From: Dehalococcoidia bacterium
Lineage (GTDB): Bacteria > Chloroflexota > Dehalococcoidia > Dehalococcoidales > RBG-16-60-22
Reading direction: 5' to 3'
DNA: 18,251 nucleotides
Assembly: GCA_004375725.1 (NCBI GenBank)
Contig: SOKS01000062.1
Location: forward strand, 1 to 18,251
A program made the translations under genes and the position numbers. Each line of letters opens with the position of its first letter. Position 1 is the first letter of the stretch. Below are positions 8,113 through 15,078 of the stretch, piece by piece. The notes beneath the pieces are model-generated. The model was not told the DNA's origin. It worked only from the letters and a program-made list of their open reading frames with translations, and made no database searches.

Positions 8113-9777
8113 ATGCCCTATACCGAGGAACTCAAAAACCTGATCAAAGCCGTGGAGAAGACCAGACCGCAGCGGCTGGCGCGGAAAAAGCAGGGAGAGG
8201 AATTCCCCCGGATGTCGCTGGATGAGGTCGAGGCGATACTGAAGAAGTACCATCCCGATTACAAAGAAGAGGGGCGGCGGGAGTTGAAGGTGGGGCCGAG
8301 CAAGGGCTACCAAATCGCCCAGGAGTTTGCCGACCTGCTGGAGGCATGGAGCCGGATAAATCCGGACAAAATCGACCTCTCCCGCGTGGATATTGAGACT
8401 GACGTGCTGATAATAGGTGGCGGTGGTGCCGGAACCGCAGCGGCCCTGCTTGCCGAGCAGAACGGTGCCAGGGTTATAGTGGCCACCAAGCTGCGCCATG
8501 GTGATGCCAACACCATGATGGCTGAGGGTGGCATTCAGGCGGCCACCAAGATAGAGAAAGACTCGGCCTGCCTGCATTACCTCGACACGCTGGGTGGCGG
8601 CCACTTTAAAAATGAGCCGGAACTGGTTCACACCCTGGTTACCCAGGCACCAGAAATACTCAGGTGGCTGGAAGGCCTGGGGGTAATGTTCGACAAATTT
8701 CCCGATGGGAGGCTGCATACCCTGCTCGGTGGGGGGACCAGTCGAAAGCGGATGCATTCCTGTGGCGATATCACCGGCATCGAGATAATGCGCGACATTC
8801 GTGATGAAGCCCGCAACCGGGAGAATATCACCGTCCTGGAATTTGCGCCCGCCATCGAGCTCGTTTTGAATGAACACGGCCACTGCGCCGGCGCCATACT
8901 TTACAATCTGGAAACCGAGGAGTATAGCGTGGTCAAGGCCAGGGCGACCATTCTTGCCACTGGTGGCTGCGGCCGGCTGCATATTCAGGGATTCATGACC
9001 ACCAATCACTACGGGGCCACGGCTGACGGCATAGTCCTGGGTTACCGGGCTGGCCTGAAACTCAAATTATTGCATACCGTCCAGTACCATCCCACCGGTG
9101 TTGTCTACCCGGAGCAACTGGAAGGCATTCTCGTCACGGAAAAATTCCGCGGGGCGGGAGCCAATCTCGTCAACATTGGCGGGGAGCAGTTTGTCAACGA
9201 GCGCGAGCCCAGGGACGTGGAATCCGCCGCTATTATCCGGGAGTGTCTGGAAAGGGGAAAGGGCGTTCCCACGCCCACTGAAAAACTGGGCGTATGGCTT
9301 GATTCGCCCATGATCGATACACTGATGGGCGAGGGCGCGGTGGAGCGAGAGTTTCCGGGCAAATTCATCGTGTACCAGCGGTTCGGCATTGATATTTCCA
9401 AAGAACCGATGCTGATTTACCCAACGCTCCACTATCAGAATGGCGGACTGGAATACAATGCCCGAGGGGAAACGTCCGTGCCCGGGCTTTTCATTGCCGG
9501 TGAGGTCAGCGGTGGCGTACATGGCGAAAACCGCCTGATAGGCAATTCCCTGCTCGATGTCCTCGTCTTCGGACGGGTTGCCGGGGAGAGCGCGGCGGAC
9601 TATGCCAAGGATAAAGCCAGAGATGGCGGACTGTCACTGCAACATGTTGAGGATTATCATAGGGAATTGGAAAAATCGGGTATTGTAACCGACCGGGTGA
9701 CCCCGATACTCCTGCCTGACTACGCCAATCCCGAAGTCCGGGAAAGGCAGCTCACCGCCCGCCATGCAGAGAAATAA
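8113..9777 (+). CDS. SdhA/FrdA-like flavoprotein (fumarate reductase/succinate dehydrogenase or TfrA-like)
   Basis: A 554-residue protein with ribosome site AGGAGG 5 bases before its ATG. After a charged N-terminal extension of about 95 residues comes the FAD fold (GGGGAG at 102-107). Catalytic residues of the fumarate reductase family are in place: H326 (QYHPTG), R367 (PRDVE), H440 (PTLHY) and R474 (HGENRL). The position of the histidine that binds FAD covalently in E. coli FrdA is N133, so FAD is probably non-covalent, as in L-aspartate oxidase and soluble reductases. The C-terminal helical domain of SdhA is shortened. L-aspartate oxidase is a less likely alternative, since the gene sits with an FrdB-like partner and hdrB. 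Inferred role: reduction of fumarate or another enoate (or the reverse) coupled to the Hdr complex. No membrane anchor gene follows. Confidence 0.85.
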   Translation: MPYTEELKNLIKAVEKTRPQRLARKKQGEEFPRMSLDEVEAILKKYHPDYKEEGRRELKVGPSKGYQIAQEFADLLEAWSRINPDKIDLSRVDIETDVLIIGGGGAGTAAALLAEQNGARVIVATKLRHGDANTMMAEGGIQAATKIEKDSACLHYLDTLGGGHFKNEPELVHTLVTQAPEILRWLEGLGVMFDKFPDGRLHTLLGGGTSRKRMHSCGDITGIEIMRDIRDEARNRENITVLEFAPAIELVLNEHGHCAGAILYNLETEEYSVVKARATILATGGCGRLHIQGFMTTNHYGATADGIVLGYRAGLKLKLLHTVQYHPTGVVYPEQLEGILVTEKFRGAGANLVNIGGEQFVNEREPRDVESAAIIRECLERGKGVPTPTEKLGVWLDSPMIDTLMGEGAVEREFPGKFIVYQRFGIDISKEPMLIYPTLHYQNGGLEYNARGETSVPGLFIAGEVSGGVHGENRLIGNSLLDVLVFGRVAGESAADYAKDKARDGGLSLQHVEDYHRELEKSGIVTDRVTPILLPDYANPEVRERQLTARHAEK

Positions 9778-9787
9778 GCGCGGCGGC

Positions 9788-10024
9788 TCAGGCTACGGCA
9801 ACGTTATCCGGCAGAGGTTCGTATTCCACGATCTTGTCCAGACTGGTTCCCATTGAAGCATCGGCCTCGCGGTCAACAACTACCTCAATGACTGCCGGCC
9901 AGTTCGCCTCCAGAGCCCTCTGCAGCGCCGGTTTGATTTCCTCCGGCTGCTCCACCCTTTGTCCGTAAGCTCCATAGGCCTCGGCAAATTTAACGAAATC
10001 GACGAGCGCATGGCCAATATTTGA
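9788..10024 (-). pseudogene. C-terminal remnant of a thiamine-diphosphate-dependent enzyme (acetolactate synthase/carboligase-like)
   Basis: On the minus strand an open stretch ending at TGA (9790-9788) encodes about 78 residues containing DFVKFAEAYGAYGQRVEQPE and, further on, PAVIEVVVDREAD. This is the end of the C-terminal TPP-binding domain of acetolactate-synthase-like enzymes, which are about 550 residues long. No start codon or ribosome site precedes it, and an in-frame stop lies at 10061-10063, just before unrelated terminator sequence. The rest of the gene is missing, so it is a 5'-truncated remnant. Its stop lies 10 bases from the stop of the convergent FrdA-like gene. Exact family membership within the TPP enzymes is uncertain. 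Confidence 0.72.
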
Positions 10025-10046
10025 GATCGCCAGAGACCTGAGACAG

Positions 10047-10072
10047 AAAAGTCGTGGCAGTTACGCCACGAC
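10047..10072 (-). terminator. Intrinsic terminator downstream of tRNA-Asp
   Basis: On the minus strand GTCGTGGC, a 6-base loop and GCCACGAC form a perfect 8-bp stem (10051-10072), followed by TTTT. It lies about 60 bases past the tRNA 3' end and would end the tRNA transcript before the enzyme remnant. A smaller inverted repeat (CGAGT/ACTCG, 10080-10093) sits between the tRNA and this hairpin. Confidence 0.8.
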
Positions 10073-10131
10073 CTGGATTCGAGTCTTTACTCGGACTGTA
10101 ATATGAGGTTTTGTCACACTATGCATTACAG

Positions 10132-10208
10132 TGGCGACCCCGGCCGGATTCGAACCGGCGATCTCCACCGTGACAGGGTGGCATGTTAGACCGCTACACC
10201 ACGGGGCC
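10132..10208 (-). tRNA. tRNA-Asp (GTC)
   Basis: The minus strand folds as a complete tRNA. The 7-bp acceptor stem is GGCCCCG with CGGGGTC (one G-U pair) and the D arm is closed by GTGT/ACAT. The anticodon stem CCACC/GGTGG holds loop CTGTCAC with anticodon GTC, and the T arm is GCCGG-TTCGAAT-CCGGC. The discriminator G is followed by an encoded CCA. The 3' end points towards the hdr cluster. Confidence 0.97.
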
Positions 10209-10260
10209 ATTTAATATTGGTGAGGATGATACTGATTTCTAATTCCCTGTACTTAACCAG

Positions 10261-10289
10261 AGTGTAACAAAGGTGGTATACTGTGTCAA
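10261..10289 (-). promoter_or_regulatory. Sigma70-type promoter for tRNA-Asp
   Basis: Minus strand: TTGACA (10289-10284), a 17-base spacer, then TACACT (10266-10261), preceded by a TGN extended -10. The expected start is about 45 bases upstream of the tRNA 5' end. Confidence 0.7.
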
Positions 10290-10351
10290 GTTCACAATCT
10301 GGGCTAAAATAGGTGGCAGAGAGCCTGATAAATGCCTGATTTGGTAAAGCA

Positions 10352-10380
10352 TTGTCGGCGTCTGCCGTTTGTGGTATAAT
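10352..10380 (+). promoter_or_regulatory. Sigma70-type promoter for the rpsF-ssb-rpsR operon
   Basis: TTGTCG, a 17-base spacer and a perfect TATAAT (10375-10380), ending 27 bases before the rpsF ATG. This gives a short leader of about 20 bases. It faces away from the tRNA-Asp promoter. Confidence 0.78.
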
Positions 10381-10407
10381 GGTCGAGAAAATTCTATAGG
10401 TTAGAAA

Positions 10408-10746
10408 ATGGCGAAAAGCAAGATTAAAAAAGAGGAAGTAGCCGCAGAAGAGAAACAGTTACGGGACTACGAACTGGTATTGGTAGTCAGTCCTGAAGTT
10501 GGTGAGGACGCTCTCGAGGCTACGCTCAACAATGTGAACCAGTTCATTACCGGTAAAGGTGGCGTCATAGCTGAGGAAAAACGGTGGGGTAAGCGAAAGC
10601 TGGCCTATCCAATCAGACGTCATCTGGAAGGCAATTATGTGCTAACGCAATGCAAGATGAGGCCCACCTGGGCTAAGGAGTTGGACGCAAACCTTAATAT
10701 ATCGGAGGAAATTCTACGGCACCTTTTGTTAAAGGTCGGTAGTTAA
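10408..10746 (+). CDS. rpsF: 30S ribosomal protein S6
   Basis: A 112-residue protein. After about 20 charged, lysine- and glutamate-rich residues it matches S6: YELVLVVSPE, then GGVIAEEKRWGKRKLAYPI and an LNISEEILRHLL-type end. S6 binds with S18 to the platform of the small ribosomal subunit, and rpsR is encoded two genes downstream. The ribosome site before the ATG is weak (ATAGGTTAG), and the leader from the predicted promoter is very short. The N-terminal extension is longer than in E. coli S6; no internal methionine offers a better start. It opens the conserved rpsF-ssb-rpsR operon. Confidence 0.95.
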   Translation: MAKSKIKKEEVAAEEKQLRDYELVLVVSPEVGEDALEATLNNVNQFITGKGGVIAEEKRWGKRKLAYPIRRHLEGNYVLTQCKMRPTWAKELDANLNISEEILRHLLLKVGS

Positions 10747-10805
10747 ACTGGTAGGTTGCCCTGGTATCTCTGCAGAGGAGCAGGGGTAAAAGGAGTTTTG
10801 GAGCC

Positions 10806-11243
10806 ATGCCAAGCCTGAATAAAGTGATTATAATCGGGAATATCGGTGGGGAACCGGAAATGCGGTTTACACCAAACGGAAAGCCCGTAACCTCGTTTAG
10901 TGTAGCCACCAACTGGGTATCGACGACTCCGGATGGAGAGCGCAGGCAGGAAACGGAGTGGTTCAACCTGGTTACCTGGAATAAGCTTGCCGAGCAGTGC
11001 AACCAGTTTCTGGCTAAAGGTAAACTGGTTTACGCGGAAGGCAGGCTGCGCACTCGTACCTGGGAAGGACAGGACGGGCAACAGCATTCAAGGGCAGAGG
11101 TAATTGCCAATAAAGTGGTATTCCTTGACCGTAGAGGAACATCGCCACTTCCTGAGGAAAGGCTGGAGGATGGTGCCGGTACCGTTGGCAAGGCCGAGGA
11201 AAGTGATACCGCGGAACTGGAACCTGACGATATCACATTTTAG
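10806..11243 (+). CDS. ssb: Single-stranded DNA-binding protein
   Basis: A 145-residue protein with the OB-fold of bacterial SSB from residue 3 to about 110, including LNKVIIIGNIGGEPEMRFTP, the TEWFNLVTW strand and KGKLVYAEGRLRTRTW. A short acidic linker ends in DDITF, close to the DDIPF tip through which SSB recruits repair and replication proteins. AAAAGGAG lies 10 bases before the ATG. It sits between rpsF and rpsR as in many bacteria, and is a little shorter than E. coli SSB because the linker is short. Confidence 0.96.
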   Translation: MPSLNKVIIIGNIGGEPEMRFTPNGKPVTSFSVATNWVSTTPDGERRQETEWFNLVTWNKLAEQCNQFLAKGKLVYAEGRLRTRTWEGQDGQQHSRAEVIANKVVFLDRRGTSPLPEERLEDGAGTVGKAEESDTAELEPDDITF

Positions 11244-11268
11244 ATAAATGCAGTGGAAAGGGTTGTGA

Positions 11269-11559
11269 ATGGCAGTAGCGAAGGAAGCCCCCAGAGGTAG
11301 GAAGTGGTCCAAACCCAGATATGTGCCCAGGCGCAAGGTATGTTCGTTCTGTGTGGACAAGTCGCAGGTCATAGATTACAAGAATCCGGAAAAATTACTT
11401 CACTTCATTACCGATAGGGGCAAGATTGCGCCGCGTCGTAAAACTGGTACCTGTGCCAGACATCAGCGCATTCTGGCGAGGGAGATAAAAAGAGCTCGTC
11501 ATCTGGCACTTATGCCGTATGCGCCGGTTCATATTCATGAATCGGAAATGGCCCGTTGA
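11269..11559 (+). CDS. rpsR: 30S ribosomal protein S18
   Basis: A 96-residue protein with the S18 core: KVCSFCVDK, the IDYKNPEKLLHFITDRGKI stretch, and RRKTGTCARHQRILAREIKR ending in PYAPVH. The two early cysteines and the later cysteine match the zinc-binding (C+) form of S18, though zinc itself is not shown by sequence. GGAAAGGG precedes the ATG. S18 pairs with S6 on the 30S platform. It ends the rpsF-ssb-rpsR group, and no hairpin terminator is visible after it. Confidence 0.96.
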   Translation: MAVAKEAPRGRKWSKPRYVPRRKVCSFCVDKSQVIDYKNPEKLLHFITDRGKIAPRRKTGTCARHQRILAREIKRARHLALMPYAPVHIHESEMAR

Positions 11560-11600
11560 TCGGTGGCGACGATAGACTGCGATATTTCCCTTTACCTTCC

Positions 11601-11629
11601 TTGAGCAAAAAGAGAAAATAGTTTATTTA
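11601..11629 (+). promoter_or_regulatory. Possible promoter upstream of rpmH
   Basis: TTGAGC and TATTTA stand 17 bases apart in an A/T-rich stretch between rpsR and rpmH. The -10 match is poor, so read-through from the rpsF promoter is an equally good explanation. Confidence 0.3.
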
Positions 11630-11644
11630 TTACGGTGAGTTGAA

Positions 11645-11785
11645 GTGCCGAAAAGAACATATCAACCAAAGAGAATTCCGAGAAAGCGAGAGCACGGCTT
11701 CCGAGCGCGGATGAGCACGCGAGGCGGACGCGCTGTCTTAAAAGCAAGACGATTGAAGAATCGCAAGAGATTAACCGTCGTGTAA
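11645..11785 (+). CDS. rpmH: 50S ribosomal protein L34
   Basis: A 46-codon gene beginning at GTG with GGTGAG a few bases upstream. The protein reads MPKRTYQPKRIPRKREHGFR at its start and contains RMSTRGGRAVLKARR, the L34 signature, ending in KRLTVV. L34 is a very basic small protein of the large subunit. As in most bacteria it is followed directly by rnpA, here 36 bases on. Confidence 0.96.
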   Translation: MPKRTYQPKRIPRKREHGFRARMSTRGGRAVLKARRLKNRKRLTVV

Positions 11786-11821
11786 TGCCTGGCCAGCCAG
11801 TGATACAAGGGGGCGTGTGAA

Positions 11822-12184
11822 GTGAGGGGTGAGCAGTATCTAACGAAACCAGCGCAGTATGCGCTGGTCTACAATAAAGGTAGTTCGTGGGCGAATAATT
11901 TGTTGGTGATGAAGGCACTATCTAACGGACTGGCATTGTCCAGATATGGTTTTTCGGTTGGCCGCCGGGTAGGCAACGCGGTGGTGAGAAATCAGGTGAA
12001 ACGTTTACTCCGTGAAATTATGCGTTCGACCTCTTTGCAACCGGGATGGGATATTATCTTCATTGCCCGGTCATACGCGGCTGGTGTTAATTATGCTGAA
12101 CTCGAGGCAGCAGTTAAGGCTTTGCTATCTCGAGCCGGCTTACTAGTTGAAAACTATGAAAAAGTTAGCATTAGGTATAATTAG
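11822..12184 (+). CDS. rnpA: Ribonuclease P protein component
   Basis: A 120-residue basic protein with the RNase P signature GRRVGNAVVRNQVKRLLRE at residues 47-65 and a typical N-terminus (LTKPAQYALVYNKG). It helps the RNase P RNA cut the 5' leader from pre-tRNAs. The GTG start follows AAGGGGG; an in-frame TGA lies just upstream, so no longer start is possible. The final 29 bases overlap the yidD gene in another frame, a common arrangement that couples their translation. Confidence 0.95.
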   Translation: MRGEQYLTKPAQYALVYNKGSSWANNLLVMKALSNGLALSRYGFSVGRRVGNAVVRNQVKRLLREIMRSTSLQPGWDIIFIARSYAAGVNYAELEAAVKALLSRAGLLVENYEKVSIRYN

Positions 12185-12365
12185 GCTTTATCAGATGACC
12201 CTGTCCCAGGTCACGTTGCATTCCTGTCGGTTTGCCCCCACCTGTTCTCACTATACGCATGAGGCTATTACCCGGCACGGTATGATGAAGGGGGTCTGGC
12301 TGGGGGCAAGGCGTCTCTGCCGGTGTCATCCTTTCCATGAAGGGGGATATGACCCGGTGCCCTGA
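12156..12365 (+). CDS. yidD: Membrane protein insertion efficiency factor YidD
   Basis: A 69-residue protein starting at ATG 12156; a TTG at 12147 would add three residues. It has the YidD core: an amphipathic start (LALGIIRLYQMTLS), CRFAPTCSHY, then GARRLCRCHPFHEGGYDPVP. YidD is a small inner-face membrane protein that aids YidC-dependent insertion. The gene starts inside the end of rnpA. yidC follows only after the propeller lipoprotein gene. Confidence 0.94.
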   Translation: MKKLALGIIRLYQMTLSQVTLHSCRFAPTCSHYTHEAITRHGMMKGVWLGARRLCRCHPFHEGGYDPVP

Positions 12366-12421
12366 ATGCGGGGGAGCTTTTATTCTTTGCTATATCCAGG
12401 AAACGAAGGAGTATTAAATAT

Positions 12422-13552
12422 TTGTTAAAAAAGCGAACGATGGGTAAGGTGCTGCTTCTGGCAGTATTGCTACTGGTAATTGCCGGTGGGCTGGCTATAC
12501 CTTCGTGCAGTCCGGCTAAAGGTATACCGAGAGGGTGGTCGGGAGTTTCCGTTAGCGATGATGCCCTCTTTCTGGGTTCAATGGAGGGCAAACTGGTCGC
12601 CGTCGATAAATCCACCCAGCAGCGCCTCTGGCCGGATGTCCCGTTTAAGAAGAAGCAGTCAGGTGGCTTTGGCTGCACGCAGGGAACCGACGCGGTCGCC
12701 ATTTATGGAACACCAGCGGTGACGTCCGAACTGGTGTACATTACCGGCTATAATGGCAAAATGTATGCGGTGAATGCGGAAACCGGTGCCTTGCGCTGGG
12801 TGTATCCACGAGAAGATGAGCTTGAGCCGATTGTTGGCGGGCCCGTGGTGGCCGGGGATAAAGTCTATTTCGGCAGTTCTGATGGCAGGCTCTACGCCCT
12901 TGATGCCGCTACGGGAGACGAGGTCTGGATATTTGAATCCGAAGGGAAGATCTGGGGAACGCCTGCCGTAAACGGCGAGACCCTGTATATAGGCTCCTTT
13001 GATCAGAAACTGTATGCGCTGAATGTGACCGACGGCAGCCCGAAGTGGCAGTTTGAAACGGAGGGGGCGATTGTCGCCACGCCGCTGGTATACGATGATA
13101 CGGTTTACGTTGGCTCTTTTGACCGGTATCTGTATGCCCTGAGTGAGGCTGACGGCAGTCTGCGCTGGAAATATCAGGGCAGTAACTGGTTCTGGTCACG
13201 TCCCCTGGCCGATGAAGGCATCATCTATGCCGGCTCGGTAGATGGAAAAGTTTATGCCTTGAAGGCTAAGAACGGAGAAATGGTCGTCGTATTTGATATG
13301 GAAAGTCCGGTTAGCTCATCTCCGATTCTGGTTGCTGGCAATGTCATTGTGGCCGTAGAGGCAGGGCAGATATACTCATTGAATATCAATCCAAGGCAGA
13401 AAAAACAGCTGGTCAATCTGGAGGACGAGATTTTTGCGTCTCTGGCGGCCAGCGATGACGTTATCTACATTCACAGCGCCGACGATGTCGTCTATGCGGT
13501 GGATGCCCGGTCCGGGGCTATACTGTGGAGTCTTGAATTGGAGAGCGAGTGA
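12422..13552 (+). CDS. Lipoprotein with eight-repeat PQQ-type beta-propeller (BamB-like fold)
   Basis: A 376-residue protein. TTG at 12422 is chosen because GAAGGAG lies about 12 bases before it; the in-frame ATG at 12440 is too far from that site. A lysine/arginine start, a hydrophobic stretch at 10-26 and IPSC with C29 suggest a lipoprotein signal peptide, so the protein should be anchored outside the membrane. The rest is about eight repeats of roughly 40 residues with the pattern VYxGSxDGxLYALDAxTGxxxW, the last ending in YAVDARSGAILWSLE. Eight such blades occur in BamB and in PQQ dehydrogenases; no dehydrogenase catalytic domain is seen. Its place between yidD and yidC suggests a role in membrane or exported protein assembly, which is inference only. 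The yidC start is 11 bases downstream. Confidence 0.82.
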   Translation: MLKKRTMGKVLLLAVLLLVIAGGLAIPSCSPAKGIPRGWSGVSVSDDALFLGSMEGKLVAVDKSTQQRLWPDVPFKKKQSGGFGCTQGTDAVAIYGTPAVTSELVYITGYNGKMYAVNAETGALRWVYPREDELEPIVGGPVVAGDKVYFGSSDGRLYALDAATGDEVWIFESEGKIWGTPAVNGETLYIGSFDQKLYALNVTDGSPKWQFETEGAIVATPLVYDDTVYVGSFDRYLYALSEADGSLRWKYQGSNWFWSRPLADEGIIYAGSVDGKVYALKAKNGEMVVVFDMESPVSSSPILVAGNVIVAVEAGQIYSLNINPRQKKQLVNLEDEIFASLAASDDVIYIHSADDVVYAVDARSGAILWSLELESE

Positions 13553-13563
13553 GGTAAGTTATT

Positions 13564-14517
13564 TTGGTTGGTGAGATCTGGGATTTAATCATACTGTCGC
13601 CGATGATAAATATCCTTATCGTCGTGTCCAGTGCCCTGTTCAATAACTTTGGCCTGTCGATAATTGTGCTGACCATTATTGTGCGAGGGATAACGACGCC
13701 GCTCACCCTCAAGCAGCTCAGGTCGACCAAGGCGTTACAGGAGCTGCAGCCCAAGATGGCCGAGCTGCATCAGAAATATGGCAAGGACAAACAGAAACTG
13801 GCACAGGAACAGATGCGGATGTATAAGGAGTCCGGCGTCAATCCCGCCGGCTGCCTGCTACCCATGCTCATCCAGCTGCCAATCTGGATATCCCTTTTCC
13901 AGTCGATTATCCGCGTTCTGGCGATTGTTCCCGAGGATTTTCTGAAGCTTTCCGGACATCTCTACTCTGCGTGGCCGCAGGTCTTTTCCCTGGTGCCGCT
14001 CAACAGCCGCTTCCTCTGGCTGGACCTGGCGGTGCCAGATAGGTTCCTGTTGCTGCCAATCTTGGTTGGCGGCACGATGTGGCTACAGCAGAAGATGGTC
14101 ACCTCGAAGGCAGGGGATCCCAAACAGCAGGCGCAGAGCCAGATGATGCTGTGGATAATGCCGTTGATGTTCGCCTTCCTCACCCTGCAGTTCCCGAGTG
14201 GGCTGGCGCTCTACTGGGTGGTTTCCAATGTCATCAGCATTGGCATGCAGTACTTCATTACTGGCGGTTGGGGTGGACTGGTCGCTCAAGGGGTAGCCAA
14301 ACCGATGGGGCGGGATAAAAAGTACCTGAAGCGTATTACCAGAGTGGAGCAAAAAGAGGCTGACTACACGGCGAGCGAGTCTGATATTGGAGTGGACATT
14401 GGTGCTGACATCGCCGAAGCGGATATGAAACAGACGAAAAGTATGACACCTGACAGGTATCAACCAAGCCTCAGGGCAGTGAAACGCCATTCGAAGAAAG
14501 GCAAACGCCCCAGGTAA
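13564..14517 (+). CDS. yidC: Membrane protein insertase YidC/Oxa1/SpoIIIJ family
   Basis: A 317-residue protein starting at TTG with GAGGTAAG upstream; no ATG with a ribosome site is close. It has the YidC core: a first transmembrane segment with the conserved groove arginine (R41 in IIVRGITTP), a charged hairpin (about 60-90), the GVNPAGCLLPMLIQLPIW motif, and further membrane segments up to about 245. The large periplasmic domain of Gram-negative YidC is absent, as in Gram-positive-type proteins. A basic C-terminal tail ends in KKGKRPR and may contact the ribosome. It inserts membrane proteins alone or with SecYEG. It belongs to the rpmH-rnpA-yidD-yidC-khpB set. Confidence 0.95.
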   Translation: MVGEIWDLIILSPMINILIVVSSALFNNFGLSIIVLTIIVRGITTPLTLKQLRSTKALQELQPKMAELHQKYGKDKQKLAQEQMRMYKESGVNPAGCLLPMLIQLPIWISLFQSIIRVLAIVPEDFLKLSGHLYSAWPQVFSLVPLNSRFLWLDLAVPDRFLLLPILVGGTMWLQQKMVTSKAGDPKQQAQSQMMLWIMPLMFAFLTLQFPSGLALYWVVSNVISIGMQYFITGGWGGLVAQGVAKPMGRDKKYLKRITRVEQKEADYTASESDIGVDIGADIAEADMKQTKSMTPDRYQPSLRAVKRHSKKGKRPR

Positions 14518-14543
14518 AGGTAATTGCCTTAAAGTAGTAGCTG

Positions 14544-15047
14544 ATGAACGAGAACAAAACTGAAATTGCTGAGGTAGCACAGACCATCCTGGAGACTCTG
14601 CTTGACCTGATGGGGGTTCCGGCCTCGGTAAACCAGGAGCATGGAGCACTGGTGGAAAGCGAGGTCGAGGTACCAAGCACCATAACCCTCAACGTGGAAG
14701 GTGATGATCCGGGTATCTTAATCGGTCGGAGGGGGCAGACCCTATCCTGCCTTCAGTATCTGGTACGGATTATTATCGGTCATCAGGAGAAGGTGTGGGT
14801 GCCCATTGTCATCGATGTTGAAGGCTACAAGCAACGTCGCTGCAACGCGCTTCAGTCTCTTGCCTGGAGGATTGCCGAGCAGGTAACGCAGAGGAAAGAA
14901 CCATTTGCACTGGAGCCAATGCCCGCCTTTGACCGGCGAATCATCCACCTGACACTGGTTGGCCATCTGGACGTAACCACCGAGAGCAGTGGGGAAGGTG
15001 AAGCGCGGCGGGTGGTCGTTATACCGAAGGGACTGCCGTCAGATTGA
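14544..15047 (+). CDS. khpB: RNA-binding protein KhpB/Jag (KH and R3H domains)
   Basis: A 167-residue protein with a KH domain (GILIGRRGQTL, GxxG at 61-64) and an R3H domain (R131-x3-H135 in FDRRIIHLTL). The N-terminal Jag-N domain found in many homologues is missing, so this is the short form. KhpB binds RNA, often with KhpA, and affects cell division and sRNA function in Gram-positive bacteria. It follows yidC by 26 bases, with only a weak ribosome site. Its stop codon overlaps the -35 box of the ileS leader promoter. Confidence 0.93.
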   Translation: MNENKTEIAEVAQTILETLLDLMGVPASVNQEHGALVESEVEVPSTITLNVEGDDPGILIGRRGQTLSCLQYLVRIIIGHQEKVWVPIVIDVEGYKQRRCNALQSLAWRIAEQVTQRKEPFALEPMPAFDRRIIHLTLVGHLDVTTESSGEGEARRVVVIPKGLPSD

Positions 15048-15072
15048 CTTGCCTTTTGGAGTGTGCTAACCT
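15044..15072 (+). promoter_or_regulatory. Promoter for the T-box/ileS transcript
   Basis: TTGACT (15044-15049), a 17-base spacer and TAACCT (15067-15072) with a TGC extended -10 just before. The expected start near 15079 opens the T-box leader. The -35 box overlaps the khpB stop codon. Confidence 0.62.
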
Positions 15073-15078
15073 TTAGCC

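Noticed and set aside
7867..9009. Long minus-strand open frame (380 codons) opposite the FrdB-like and FrdA-like genes
   Set aside because: It mirrors well-supported plus-strand genes with conserved active-site motifs; its own translation shows no recognisable domain.
1..9777. Selenocysteine (in-frame TGA) in the hdr genes
   Set aside because: Some HdrA proteins use it, but every TGA examined here ends a gene at a natural length and is followed by the next start.
10254..10282. Plus-strand TTAACC with TATACT 18 bases apart as a second rpsF promoter
   Set aside because: The -35 match is weak, it overlaps the stronger minus-strand tRNA promoter, and a perfect TATAAT lies closer to rpsF.
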